DNA from: Deferribacter abyssi
GTDB lineage: Bacteria > Chrysiogenota > Deferribacteres > Deferribacterales > Deferribacteraceae
DNA length: 64,000 bases
Assembly: GCF_049472655.1 (NCBI RefSeq)
Contig: NZ_JAQNCS010000010.1
Location: 1-64,000 of the forward strand
Direction of reading: 5' to 3'
Numbering within the stretch: position 1 is the stretch's first letter; each line of letters opens with the position of its first letter. The notes under the pieces were generated by a model. That model saw only the letters and a program-made list of their open reading frames with translations. It was not told the origin of the DNA and searched no databases. A program made the translations under genes and the position numbers. Positions 53,303 to 61,206 of the stretch are shown one piece after another.

Positions 53303-53808
53303 TGGCAGAAGAGGATAAAAATACTCAAGAACAAGAAGAAGGTGGTAAAAAGAAGAAAAAGTCAAAGTTATTTATTATTATAATATTAGTTGTTGTGTTA
53401 CTTGCTGGTGGAGGTGCTGCTTATTTCTTTTTGGTAAAGGGTAAAGCAGATAAAAATGGTGGAGATAAAACAAAGGAGAAAAAGCAATCTAAAGTAGATT
53501 CTGGGATTGGACCGTTGTATTCTCTTGATACATTTATAGTTAATCTTGCAGATCCTGGAGGTACAAGGTATTTGAAGGTTACTATGCAGCTTGAGCTTGA
53601 TAGTGAGAAGCTTCAGGAAGAAATGGATAAAAGAAAGCCTCAAATTAGGGATGTAATTCTGACAGTTTTATCCTCTAAAACATATGCTGAGGTTAGTACT
53701 GCTCAAGGAAAGCTTGCGTTAAAACAGGAACTAATAAGGAGAATAAATCTTATTTTAACGACTGGAGCAATAAGAAATATCTATTTTACAGAGTTTGTTG
53801 CACAATAG
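53302..53808 (+). CDS. fliL: Flagellar basal body-associated protein FliL
   Basis: 168 residues. Charged cytoplasmic tail with a poly-Lys stretch, one membrane helix (about 24-45), a linker, and a periplasmic stomatin-like domain (YSLDTFIVNLADPGGTRYLKV ... NIYFTEFVAQ). Surrounds the stator and supports torque. Followed by fliN without fliM. Confidence 0.93.
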   Translation: MAEEDKNTQEQEEGGKKKKKSKLFIIIILVVVLLAGGGAAYFFLVKGKADKNGGDKTKEKKQSKVDSGIGPLYSLDTFIVNLADPGGTRYLKVTMQLELDSEKLQEEMDKRKPQIRDVILTVLSSKTYAEVSTAQGKLALKQELIRRINLILTTGAIRNIYFTEFVAQ

Positions 53809-53815
53809 GTGGAAG

Positions 53816-54106
53816 ATGAAAAATAATATAAGTAAGATAAAAAAGGAGTTTGGAGAAGTAATATTAGATGTAATAGTAGAGTTGGGAAGAGAAAAAATTA
53901 CAATTCAAGAAATGCTGGCTTGGCATAGTGGTTCAATTGTAAAGTTAAATAAAACTTCAGGAGAAGCAGTAGATATACTAGTGGCTAATCGACCAATAGC
54001 CAAAGGTGAGGTTATGGTGATTGATGAAAAATTTGCTGTAAGAATTTCAGATATTTATACATTAGAAAACATTATAGACAAGAAAAGAGATGGACTTTAT
54101 GATTAA
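53816..54106 (+). CDS. fliN: Flagellar motor switch protein FliN
   Basis: 96 residues, essentially one SpoA (FliN/YscQ C-terminal) domain: VIVELGREKITIQEMLAWHSGSIVKLN, then ANRPIAKGEVMVIDEKFAVRISDI. Part of the cytoplasmic C ring. The ATG at 53816 follows AGGTGG; an in-frame ATG seven codons earlier lies inside fliL. fliM, usually beside it, is not in this cluster. Confidence 0.88.
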   Translation: MKNNISKIKKEFGEVILDVIVELGREKITIQEMLAWHSGSIVKLNKTSGEAVDILVANRPIAKGEVMVIDEKFAVRISDIYTLENIIDKKRDGLYD

Positions 54107-54875
54107 AAAAATCATTTTAGTTTTATTTTTTTTTCTGGTAACTTTTAGTGTTTGGTGTTTTGATTATGATGTAAAAGAAAATTATATGCTGATAGATATT
54201 AAATTTAAAAATACTCCTAAGCTTATTGATAAAAAAATAAATAGAAACACGTTTTTTTATTTAATTAGTGGTGTAAAAGGTGAGCAGTTTAAACGGGAGT
54301 TTTTAGGTTTACCAGTATCATATGTAAAAGGATACTATGATACAAGCGGAAAGTATTATATAGAGATAAGTTATATAAAGAAAGTTGTGGAGCCATCTTA
54401 TAGCATTAAAGGTAATAAAATGGAGATAAAAATTCCATTTAAAGATGGTGGCAGTGCTGAAAATAAAACTAATTCAATGAGTCCATATATTCGTATAATT
54501 GTGGGACTTATTATTGTCTTAATAATGATTGTTTTATCTTTTATAATGTTAAAATTTTTGTATAGAAAAAAACTGCATCAGGTTGTTCCTGGTGTTGGAC
54601 GTGTTTTGGGTAAAATGGATTTGATGCCTGGTATTTCACTATTATTTGTGGAATTGGGTTCAATACTTTATATTTTGGCTTATACTAATGCTTCAGTTAC
54701 GATTATTGATAAACTCACAGATGAAGAGGAAATTAGTAAGATAAAAAAAGGGTTTTCCAAATATCATGATTTTTCAAGTTATTTGCGTTTTTTTGGTAAA
54801 AGAGTCACAAAAGAAGATATGGAAATTACTAAAACAATTGTAAGGGAGAAGGTTGAATCGTTAAGAAAAAAATAA
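54090..54875 (+). CDS. fliO: Flagellar export protein FliO
   Basis: 261 residues. A signal-like helix (about 4-22), a periplasmic region of about 100 residues, a second membrane helix (about 130-155) and a cytoplasmic FliO domain with LKFLYRKK, LGKMDLMPGISLLFVELG. FliO helps assemble the FliP ring. The periplasmic part is longer than in enteric FliO. The gene ends ...AGA AAA AAA TAA, placing a seven-A run directly before the stop, which overlaps fliP's start region. Confidence 0.82.
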   Translation: MDFMIKKIILVLFFFLVTFSVWCFDYDVKENYMLIDIKFKNTPKLIDKKINRNTFFYLISGVKGEQFKREFLGLPVSYVKGYYDTSGKYYIEISYIKKVVEPSYSIKGNKMEIKIPFKDGGSAENKTNSMSPYIRIIVGLIIVLIMIVLSFIMLKFLYRKKLHQVVPGVGRVLGKMDLMPGISLLFVELGSILYILAYTNASVTIIDKLTDEEEISKIKKGFSKYHDFSSYLRFFGKRVTKEDMEITKTIVREKVESLRKK

Positions 54876-55612
54876 TTCTGCATATATGCTTATTAATTAT
54901 TTTTTCATCTGTTTACGTTTGTGCTGCAGATAATATCCCTTTACCTACATTCCGTTTTGGTGTAGAGACTGCTAAGAATCCAAACGATGTAGCTGTTACT
55001 TTACAAATTATTTTTTTATTAACTATTCTTACTTTAGCTCCGGCAATATTACTAATGGTCACATCTTTTACAAGGATAATTATTGTATTTTCTTTTTTAA
55101 GAAGTGCGTTGGGAACACAGCAATCTCCACCAAATCAGGTTTTAATAGGTCTTGCACTATTTCTTACTTTTTTCATTATGTCTCCAGTTTTTAGTGAAAT
55201 GAATAAAAAAGCTTTGCAACCATATTTAAGTGGGAAACTAACTTTTACTCAGGCTCTTGTTGAGGCAAAAAAACCGTTGAGGGAATTTTTATTAAAAAAT
55301 ACTCGGAAAAAAGAATTGCTTACATTTATTGAGATAGCAAAAATAAAAAGGCCCAAGACTCCAGATGATATTCCAGATACTGTGATTATTCCAGCATTTA
55401 TTACAAGTGAACTACAAACGGCTTTTGAAATAGGTTTTTTACTGTTTTTACCATTTTTAGTTATTGATTTTGTAGTAGCAAGTGTTTTATTGTCAATGGG
55501 TATGATGATGCTTCCTCCTGTTATGATATCGTTACCTTTCAAGATTTTGTTATTTGTATTAGTTGATGGATGGGGACTAATAGTTGGTTCATTAGTAAGA
55601 AGTTTTTATTAG
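54857..55612 (+). CDS. fliP: Flagellar export gate protein FliP, apparent AUC start
   Basis: About 251 residues, the normal FliP length. From 54878 on the frame matches FliP closely: LHICLLIIFSSVYVCAA signal, PNDVAVTLQ, FLLTILTLAPAILLMVTSFTRI, the SPPNQVLIGLALFLTFF segment and VDGWGLIVGSLVRSFY. No ATG, GTG or TTG exists in frame between the stop at 54854 and residue 67. An AUC at 54857 follows AAGGGAGAAGG and gives a perfect signal start (M-V-K-K-K-I-I), so I use it. Alternatives are frameshifting from fliO or a read error. Confidence 0.85.
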   Translation: MVKKKIILHICLLIIFSSVYVCAADNIPLPTFRFGVETAKNPNDVAVTLQIIFLLTILTLAPAILLMVTSFTRIIIVFSFLRSALGTQQSPPNQVLIGLALFLTFFIMSPVFSEMNKKALQPYLSGKLTFTQALVEAKKPLREFLLKNTRKKELLTFIEIAKIKRPKTPDDIPDTVIIPAFITSELQTAFEIGFLLFLPFLVIDFVVASVLLSMGMMMLPPVMISLPFKILLFVLVDGWGLIVGSLVRSFY

Positions 55613-55635
55613 TAGTATAAAATATAAGGTTGAAA

Positions 55636-55911
55636 ATGACTGTAGACTTTGTTATTGAAATAACCACAAAGACATTGGAGCTAACGTTGATGATTGCAGC
55701 ACCCATGCTAATTTTTGGATTGGTTGTTGGTTTGATAATAAGTATATTTCAGGCTGTAACACAAATACAAGAGATGACATTAACATTCATCCCTAAGATC
55801 CTAGCTGTTGTTGTTGCTCTGATAATTTTTTTCCCATGGATAATTGATAAGTTGATTAGTTTTACTGTCAGTATTATAAACAATATTCCAATTTATATAG
55901 GGAAATTCTAG
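55636..55911 (+). CDS. fliQ: Flagellar export gate protein FliQ
   Basis: 91 residues, two membrane helices. MTVDFVIEITTKTLELTLM, GLIISIFQAVTQIQEMTL and FIPKILAVVVALIIFFPW are the family pattern. Forms the export gate with FliP and FliR. ATG after AAGG; an in-frame TTG two codons earlier is less likely. fliR, flhB and flhA are not in this window. Confidence 0.93.
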   Translation: MTVDFVIEITTKTLELTLMIAAPMLIFGLVVGLIISIFQAVTQIQEMTLTFIPKILAVVVALIIFFPWIIDKLISFTVSIINNIPIYIGKF

Positions 55912-55919
55912 GAGTTGTT

Positions 55920-57332
55920 ATGGAAGAATTTAAATATAAAGTGTTAGTTGTGGATGATGAAGATTATGTAAGAGATAGTTTAGATATTATTTTATCCACA
56001 GAAGGATATCAAGTTGTAGGTGTTAGTAGTGGATTTGAAGCATTGGAATTGTTGAAGAAAAATTATTTTGATTTTGTCATTACCGATATTAAGATGCCAG
56101 AAATGGATGGAATTACTCTTCTTCGAAAAATTAGAAAAGGGTATCCAGATTTACCAGTGATTGTTATGACTGGATTTCCTAGCATTGATAGTGCAATAGA
56201 ATGTTTGAAAGAAGGTGCTTTTGATTATGTTACAAAACCGTTTAAAGTGGAAGATTTGATAAATAAACTTCAAAAAGCTGATGAAAATAGAAAGTTGAAG
56301 AAAGAAGTGGTAGAACTCAAACAATTATTAAAGATATATGATGCGGGTTTATTTTTCAATAAAACACTAGATCATGAAGAGATTTTAAATGGAATGGAGA
56401 GAATGCTTTTTTCTGATTCACTAATTAGTGGTTGTTTTTTCCATATATTTACAAAAGCATTTAAAAAATCGTATAATCTTAGTGAAGATATAAAACATTA
56501 TCTTGAAAATAGGTTTAGTTTTAAGAATGTTGCAAAACTTTTTTATGGGAAAAATATAATAAATGAGTCTGTGAAAATAAATGGTAAGGATGTAAATTTT
56601 CTTGTTGTTCCAATGTATTTTGAAAAATTTATTTGGGGGGTTTTTGTACTTGTAAATATTGGTTCAAAGGTATTTGACGTAATACATGAAAGGATATATT
56701 CGATTTTTGTAAATCAATTTTCAATCGCATTGAGGAATTCTTACGCTTATGAAGAATTAGCAAAAGGTTATTTTGAAACTATTAATTCGTTGGCTGTGGC
56801 TGTTGATGCAAAGGATCATTATACGAGAGGGCATTCTGAGAATGTGAAAAATTATTCTTTAATGATAGTGGAAGAGTTTGGTTTTTCTGATAATTTTAAA
56901 GAGGTCATGACTTATGCAGGATTGTTACACGATATCGGTAAAATAGGGGTTCCGACTCATGTTATTACAAAACCAGACAGATTGACTGATGAAGAGTTTG
57001 AAGAAATGAAAAAACATCCAATTTATGGCAAGGAAATCCTTGATCCAATTGAGTTTTTAGGAGATGTGCCTGATTATATTTTATATCATCATGAAAAGCT
57101 AGATGGTAGCGGTTACCCTTTTGGATTAACAGCAAATGAAATACCTCTTGGAGCAAAGATTTTACAGGTAGCAGATTCATTTGATGCTATGACGACAGAT
57201 AGAAGTTATAGAAAAAGGAGATCATTAACATGGGCTATGGAAGAGTTGGATAGATGTAGTGGGACTCAGTTTGATAGTGAGATTGTAAAAGTTTTTAAGT
57301 CGGCTATGAAAAAAAGGGGATTTAGATGGTAG
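55920..57332 (+). CDS. Response regulator with HD-GYP cyclic-di-GMP phosphodiesterase domain
   Basis: 470 residues. Receiver domain (1-125) with acidic D12/D13, phospho-acceptor D56, T84 and K106. A GAF-like middle (about 130-270) precedes a C-terminal HD-GYP domain: AGLLHDIGKIGVPTHV, YHHEKLDGSGYPFGL and QVADSFDAMTTDRSYR. Likely hydrolyses cyclic di-GMP when phosphorylated, and next to the flagellar genes may control motility (inference). No cognate kinase is adjacent. Overlaps mqnE by seven bases. Confidence 0.9.
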   Translation: MEEFKYKVLVVDDEDYVRDSLDIILSTEGYQVVGVSSGFEALELLKKNYFDFVITDIKMPEMDGITLLRKIRKGYPDLPVIVMTGFPSIDSAIECLKEGAFDYVTKPFKVEDLINKLQKADENRKLKKEVVELKQLLKIYDAGLFFNKTLDHEEILNGMERMLFSDSLISGCFFHIFTKAFKKSYNLSEDIKHYLENRFSFKNVAKLFYGKNIINESVKINGKDVNFLVVPMYFEKFIWGVFVLVNIGSKVFDVIHERIYSIFVNQFSIALRNSYAYEELAKGYFETINSLAVAVDAKDHYTRGHSENVKNYSLMIVEEFGFSDNFKEVMTYAGLLHDIGKIGVPTHVITKPDRLTDEEFEEMKKHPIYGKEILDPIEFLGDVPDYILYHHEKLDGSGYPFGLTANEIPLGAKILQVADSFDAMTTDRSYRKRRSLTWAMEELDRCSGTQFDSEIVKVFKSAMKKRGFRW

Positions 57333-58333
57333 ATGTGTTGAGCCATGACTTAATAGAGCTAGGAAATGAAGCGAATAGGATAAAAGAAGAAAAGTGGGGT
57401 AAAAAAGTTTTTTTTATTAAAAATATACATTTAAACTATACAAATATTTGTCTGAATAAATGTAAATTTTGTGCATTTGCAAAAGATGAGGGGGATGAGG
57501 GAAGTTATTCTATGAGTTTAGATCAAATTATAAAATATATTGGTGACAAAGGAGATGATGCAAGGGAAATTCATATAGTTGGAGGATTACATCCCCACCA
57601 CTCTTTTGAATATTATTTGGATATGCTTAAAGCAATTAAAGAACATTATCCTGAAAAAACGGTTAAAGCTTTTAGTGCAGTTGAAATTGATTATTTTAGT
57701 AAAATAAGTGAGTTGCCAGTAAGCAAAGTTTTAGCAATGCTTAAAAAGGCTGGTCTTGATATGATGCCAGGTGGAGGGGCAGAAATTTTTTCTAGTTCTG
57801 TTAGAAAACAGATTTGTCCAGAAAAAATTTCTGGAGAGAAATGGTTAGAGATTATGGAAATAGCTCATAAAGAAGGAATTAAAAGTAATGCTACGATGCT
57901 ATATGGGCATCTGGAAAGTGTGGATGACATATTAGAACACTTAGAGAAATTAAGAACTTTGCAGGAAAAAACAGGAGGATTTGTAGCTTTTATACCGCTA
58001 AGTTTTCATCCAGAAAATACTTTTTTGAGTTCCATGAAACCATCCACTGGTGTAGAGGATTTAAGAATTATATCTTTATCAAGAATTGTTTTAGATAATA
58101 TCCCACATATAAAAGCTTATTGGGTGATGCTAGGTGAAAAGACTGCACAAGTAGCATTGAAATTTGGAGCAGATGATCTTGATGGGACAATTGTGAAGGA
58201 AAACATTACACACTCTGCAGGTGCTAGAAGTAAGGAAGGGTTAACATTAGACGAATTAGTGTATTTAATAAAATCGGCAAATTTAATTCCTGTGGAAAGA
58301 GATTCTTTTTACAATGAAATCAGAAGTTATTAA
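57326..58333 (+). CDS. mqnE: Aminofutalosine synthase (radical SAM), menaquinone synthesis
   Basis: 335 residues. Radical SAM cysteines C42, C46 and C49 in ICLNKCKFCAF bind the [4Fe-4S] cluster. GGLHPHHSFEYYLDM, MPGGGAEIFSSSVRKQICP and NATMLYGHLE match MqnE better than its relative MqnC. Adds the adenosyl group to the enolpyruvyl benzoate in the futalosine route to menaquinone. No other mqn genes are in the window. Its end overlaps the next gene by 20 bases. Confidence 0.88.
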   Translation: MVDVLSHDLIELGNEANRIKEEKWGKKVFFIKNIHLNYTNICLNKCKFCAFAKDEGDEGSYSMSLDQIIKYIGDKGDDAREIHIVGGLHPHHSFEYYLDMLKAIKEHYPEKTVKAFSAVEIDYFSKISELPVSKVLAMLKKAGLDMMPGGGAEIFSSSVRKQICPEKISGEKWLEIMEIAHKEGIKSNATMLYGHLESVDDILEHLEKLRTLQEKTGGFVAFIPLSFHPENTFLSSMKPSTGVEDLRIISLSRIVLDNIPHIKAYWVMLGEKTAQVALKFGADDLDGTIVKENITHSAGARSKEGLTLDELVYLIKSANLIPVERDSFYNEIRSY

Positions 58334-59129
58334 AGAAGTTGTTTTTGTTAATCCATCTCCAAATATGATTAAATTATCTAGAATTATTAAGAGAATGGGG
58401 TATAAAGTTATTTTTGCATCTACCGATTTGTATTTTCCTTGTTTTTTTGATTCTGCTTATTTATTAAATAATAAAATAACTAAGTTTAGTTTATTATCAA
58501 ACGGTAATTCAGATAAAAATGAAATTTACTATTTGTTTAAAAAAAGTCTATATAATAGATTAAAATTTTTTAGATTTAAAAAGAAATTTGGTTTTGATAC
58601 TCTTACATTGTTAGAAAAAATAAAGTCTTTCAAAGAATCTCAACCTGTAGAAAAGTCAAAGACACAGAAATTTTCTGATATTCTGAATAATGGGAAGAAT
58701 ATCAAAGTGATATTTTCTTATCTTCCTAAACAGGAAATGTTAAGATTAGGTTTTAATGGGAATAATTATAGTATTTATAAAATAGAAGGAGAGTGGGAAT
58801 TCATAAGTAACTTTCAAGAGTCTACTTTGTATATTTTGAAAGAAAATGAAATTGAAATTTTTAGATACGAAAACTATATTATTGTTAGGTCAAAAAATGC
58901 TAATTTAGAACAGAGTAAAATTTATAAATATCTAGATAAATATAATCTTGAATTTAGAAAAATTGGACAGATCATAGAAAATGGGAATCCTTGGGTTGAG
59001 AACAAAAAATTAGATGGGAAGCATTTTTTTTATATTAACGATTATAGCATCTTTAATTTTTCTATAAATATTTGGGACGACTGGTATGAAAAATTAGCGA
59101 GGTTTATATGTACAGAAAAGCAGCGGTAA
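58314..59129 (+). CDS. Unrecognised protein between mqnE and the AmrB gene
   Basis: 271 residues; I do not recognise a family. It is rich in Lys, Asn, Phe and Ile, with no signal peptide or membrane helix. The N-terminal part (VVFVNPSPNMIKLSRIIKRMGYKVIFASTD) looks like a small beta-alpha-beta unit, possibly Rossmann-like. The middle is basic and the rest mostly beta. It overlaps mqnE by 20 bases and the AmrB gene by 22, so it is translated with them. It is not MqnA, MqnB or MqnD by motif. Confidence 0.7.
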   Translation: MKSEVIKEVVFVNPSPNMIKLSRIIKRMGYKVIFASTDLYFPCFFDSAYLLNNKITKFSLLSNGNSDKNEIYYLFKKSLYNRLKFFRFKKKFGFDTLTLLEKIKSFKESQPVEKSKTQKFSDILNNGKNIKVIFSYLPKQEMLRLGFNGNNYSIYKIEGEWEFISNFQESTLYILKENEIEIFRYENYIIVRSKNANLEQSKIYKYLDKYNLEFRKIGQIIENGNPWVENKKLDGKHFFYINDYSIFNFSINIWDDWYEKLARFICTEKQR

Positions 59130-59899
59130 AAGGGTATTTTTATCCTGAAAACTCTAATGAACTGATAAGTTTTTTTGAAAATCATACTTATGGTGGTGAA
59201 AAAATAGATGGGGTTATGGCTTTGGTTCCACATGCTGGCTATATTTATTCAGGAGCTATTGCTGTTAAAACTATTTCTAGATTAAACATAAAAGATAAGA
59301 TATTATTATTAGGTCCAAACCATACTGGATTTGGAGAAAAAATTGCTCTTTATCCAGAAGGAGCGTGGGAGACACCGTTTGGTGATGTGGATGTTTGTAG
59401 CACTTTAAATAATAAACTATTGAATATTTCATATATTAGTGAGGATATAATAGCTCACGTTAGAGAGCATTCTTTAGAAGTAGTATTACCTATATTAAAG
59501 TATTTTAAAAAGAATTTCAGCTTTTCTGCAATAACTATGATGCCTATGCGGTATGAGGAATGTATAAGTTTAGCTCGAGAAATTTATGAGAATATTAAAG
59601 ATGAAGATGTTCTGATTATAGTGAGTTCTGATTTTAACCATTATGAAAATGCTGAGGTTACAGAGAAAAAAGATATGTTGGCAATTCAACAGATTTTGAA
59701 TTTAAATAGTAAGAAATTGTACGATACTGTTTTTGATAATAGTATAAGTATGTGTGGTATCTATCCTTTAATTGTGGGAATGGAGATTGCAAAGTTATTT
59801 AAAGCTGATAATGCATTACTTGTGGAGCATACCCATAGTGGGGTGATAAATAATGAGTTTTCTCAGGTGGTGGGATACGCAGGTATAATAATTTATTAA
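59108..59899 (+). CDS. amrB: AmmeMemoRadiSam system protein B (MEMO family)
   Basis: 263 residues. VMALVPHAGYIYSGAIA, LLGPNHTGFG, PFGDVDVC, REHSLEVVLPIL, MMPMRYEE and SSDFNHY are MEMO-family motifs, with histidines that bind metal in relatives. The AMMECR1 and radical SAM partners usually found with it are not adjacent. The biochemical role of the family is poorly defined. It overlaps the preceding unknown gene. Confidence 0.88.
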   Translation: MYRKAAVKGYFYPENSNELISFFENHTYGGEKIDGVMALVPHAGYIYSGAIAVKTISRLNIKDKILLLGPNHTGFGEKIALYPEGAWETPFGDVDVCSTLNNKLLNISYISEDIIAHVREHSLEVVLPILKYFKKNFSFSAITMMPMRYEECISLAREIYENIKDEDVLIIVSSDFNHYENAEVTEKKDMLAIQQILNLNSKKLYDTVFDNSISMCGIYPLIVGMEIAKLFKADNALLVEHTHSGVINNEFSQVVGYAGIIIY

Positions 59900-59909
59900 G
59901 GGGGAATAA

Positions 59910-60776
59910 ATGAAGAAAATAAGAAAAGCAATATTACCTGTTGCAGGGTTTGGGACAAGGATGTTACCAGCTTCTAAAGCTATACCTAAAGAAATGATTA
60001 CTCTTGTTGATAAGCCACTTATCCAGTATGCAGTGGAGGAGGCTGTTAATTCTGGTATTGAAACTATAATATTTGTTACATCAAGGCATAAGAAGTCTAT
60101 TGAGGATCATTTTGATAGATTTGTTGATCTTGAACAAGCTTTGAATAGGACTGGAAAAGAGGAAGAGCTGAACAAGATTATGTACCTTGCTAATTGCTGT
60201 GAGTTTATTTCTGTAAGACAAAAGGAACAGAATGGGCTGGGGGATGCAGTTTACTGTGCTAAAAGTATTGTGGGGGATGAACCTTTTGCAGTAATTTTAC
60301 CAGATGACGTAATTTTAAGTAAAGAACCAGTGATTGGTCAGCTTGTTGAGCAATATAATGAAGTTGGAGGGAGTGTAATAGCTTTACAGGAAGTTGCGTA
60401 TGAAAATACGTCAAAATACGGCATTGTATCTATTGAAGAAGAAGTAAAAGATAGGCTCTATAAGCTTAATGATATGATTGAGAAACCTGAAAAAAATCCT
60501 CCTTCAAACTTTGCAATTATTGGTAGATATATTTTAACGACCTCAGTAATGGAAAATATTGGGAACATTGAATGTGGGGCATTAGGTGAAATACAGTTAA
60601 CGGATGCCATAAGGGCAGAAGCTACAAAAGGTTTTGTTTATGGTTATAAGTTTAAAGGTGAAAGATTTGACTGTGGTAATGTAAGGGGTTATATAGAAGC
60701 AACACTTAATTTTGCATTAGAAAGAGATGATTTGAGAGATTATGTGGTAGAGCTAATAAAAAATAAGTTCATATGA
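59910..60776 (+). CDS. galU: UTP-glucose-1-phosphate uridylyltransferase
   Basis: 288 residues. Makes UDP-glucose for surface polysaccharides. ILPVAGFGTRMLPASKAIPKEM is the nucleotide-binding start, followed by DKPLIQYAVEEAVNSGI, AVILPDDVIL and GEIQLTDAI near the end. AGGGGGAA precedes the ATG. Followed by hsp20 and lon with tight spacing. Confidence 0.95.
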   Translation: MKKIRKAILPVAGFGTRMLPASKAIPKEMITLVDKPLIQYAVEEAVNSGIETIIFVTSRHKKSIEDHFDRFVDLEQALNRTGKEEELNKIMYLANCCEFISVRQKEQNGLGDAVYCAKSIVGDEPFAVILPDDVILSKEPVIGQLVEQYNEVGGSVIALQEVAYENTSKYGIVSIEEEVKDRLYKLNDMIEKPEKNPPSNFAIIGRYILTTSVMENIGNIECGALGEIQLTDAIRAEATKGFVYGYKFKGERFDCGNVRGYIEATLNFALERDDLRDYVVELIKNKFI

Positions 60777-60786
60777 GGAAATTTAA

Positions 60787-61206
60787 ATGAGCAATGATCC
60801 TTTGACAAGGTTTAAATTAATTCATGGTTTTTTAAGTAGAGAACTAAATGACATGTTTGAGTTGTTAGATAGGGTTTTAAGTAAAAAGTCTTTATTTGAA
60901 AGTAACTACCCTCTCATGGATGTTTTTGTTTATGATGATGCAATTAGAGTTTTGGTGGATTTGCCTGGTGTTAGACTTGAGGATTTTAAGGTATATTTAT
61001 ATGAAAATAATCTGATTTTAGAGGGGTATAAATCAGATATCAAACATGACAATAAAAAAGTAACATATTTTCGTATGGAGAGGGATTTTTTCCCTTTTAG
61101 ACGAGCGATATCTTTACCTGAAGATATTGATAAAGATAATGTTAAGGCAGCATTAAAAGATGGTGTTTTAGAAATTATTATTAATAGATTGAAGAGGGAG
61201 GAATAA
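60787..61206 (+). CDS. Small heat shock protein (Hsp20/alpha-crystallin family)
   Basis: 139 residues. The alpha-crystallin domain spans about 42-135: PLMDVFVYDDAIRVLVDLPGV, LILEGYKS, FRRAISLPEDIDKDNVKAALKDGVLEIIINR. ATP-independent holdase. The stop overlaps the lon start by one base (TAATG), so the chaperone and protease are made together. No CIRCE or HAIR element is visible upstream. Confidence 0.92.
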   Translation: MSNDPLTRFKLIHGFLSRELNDMFELLDRVLSKKSLFESNYPLMDVFVYDDAIRVLVDLPGVRLEDFKVYLYENNLILEGYKSDIKHDNKKVTYFRMERDFFPFRRAISLPEDIDKDNVKAALKDGVLEIIINRLKREE

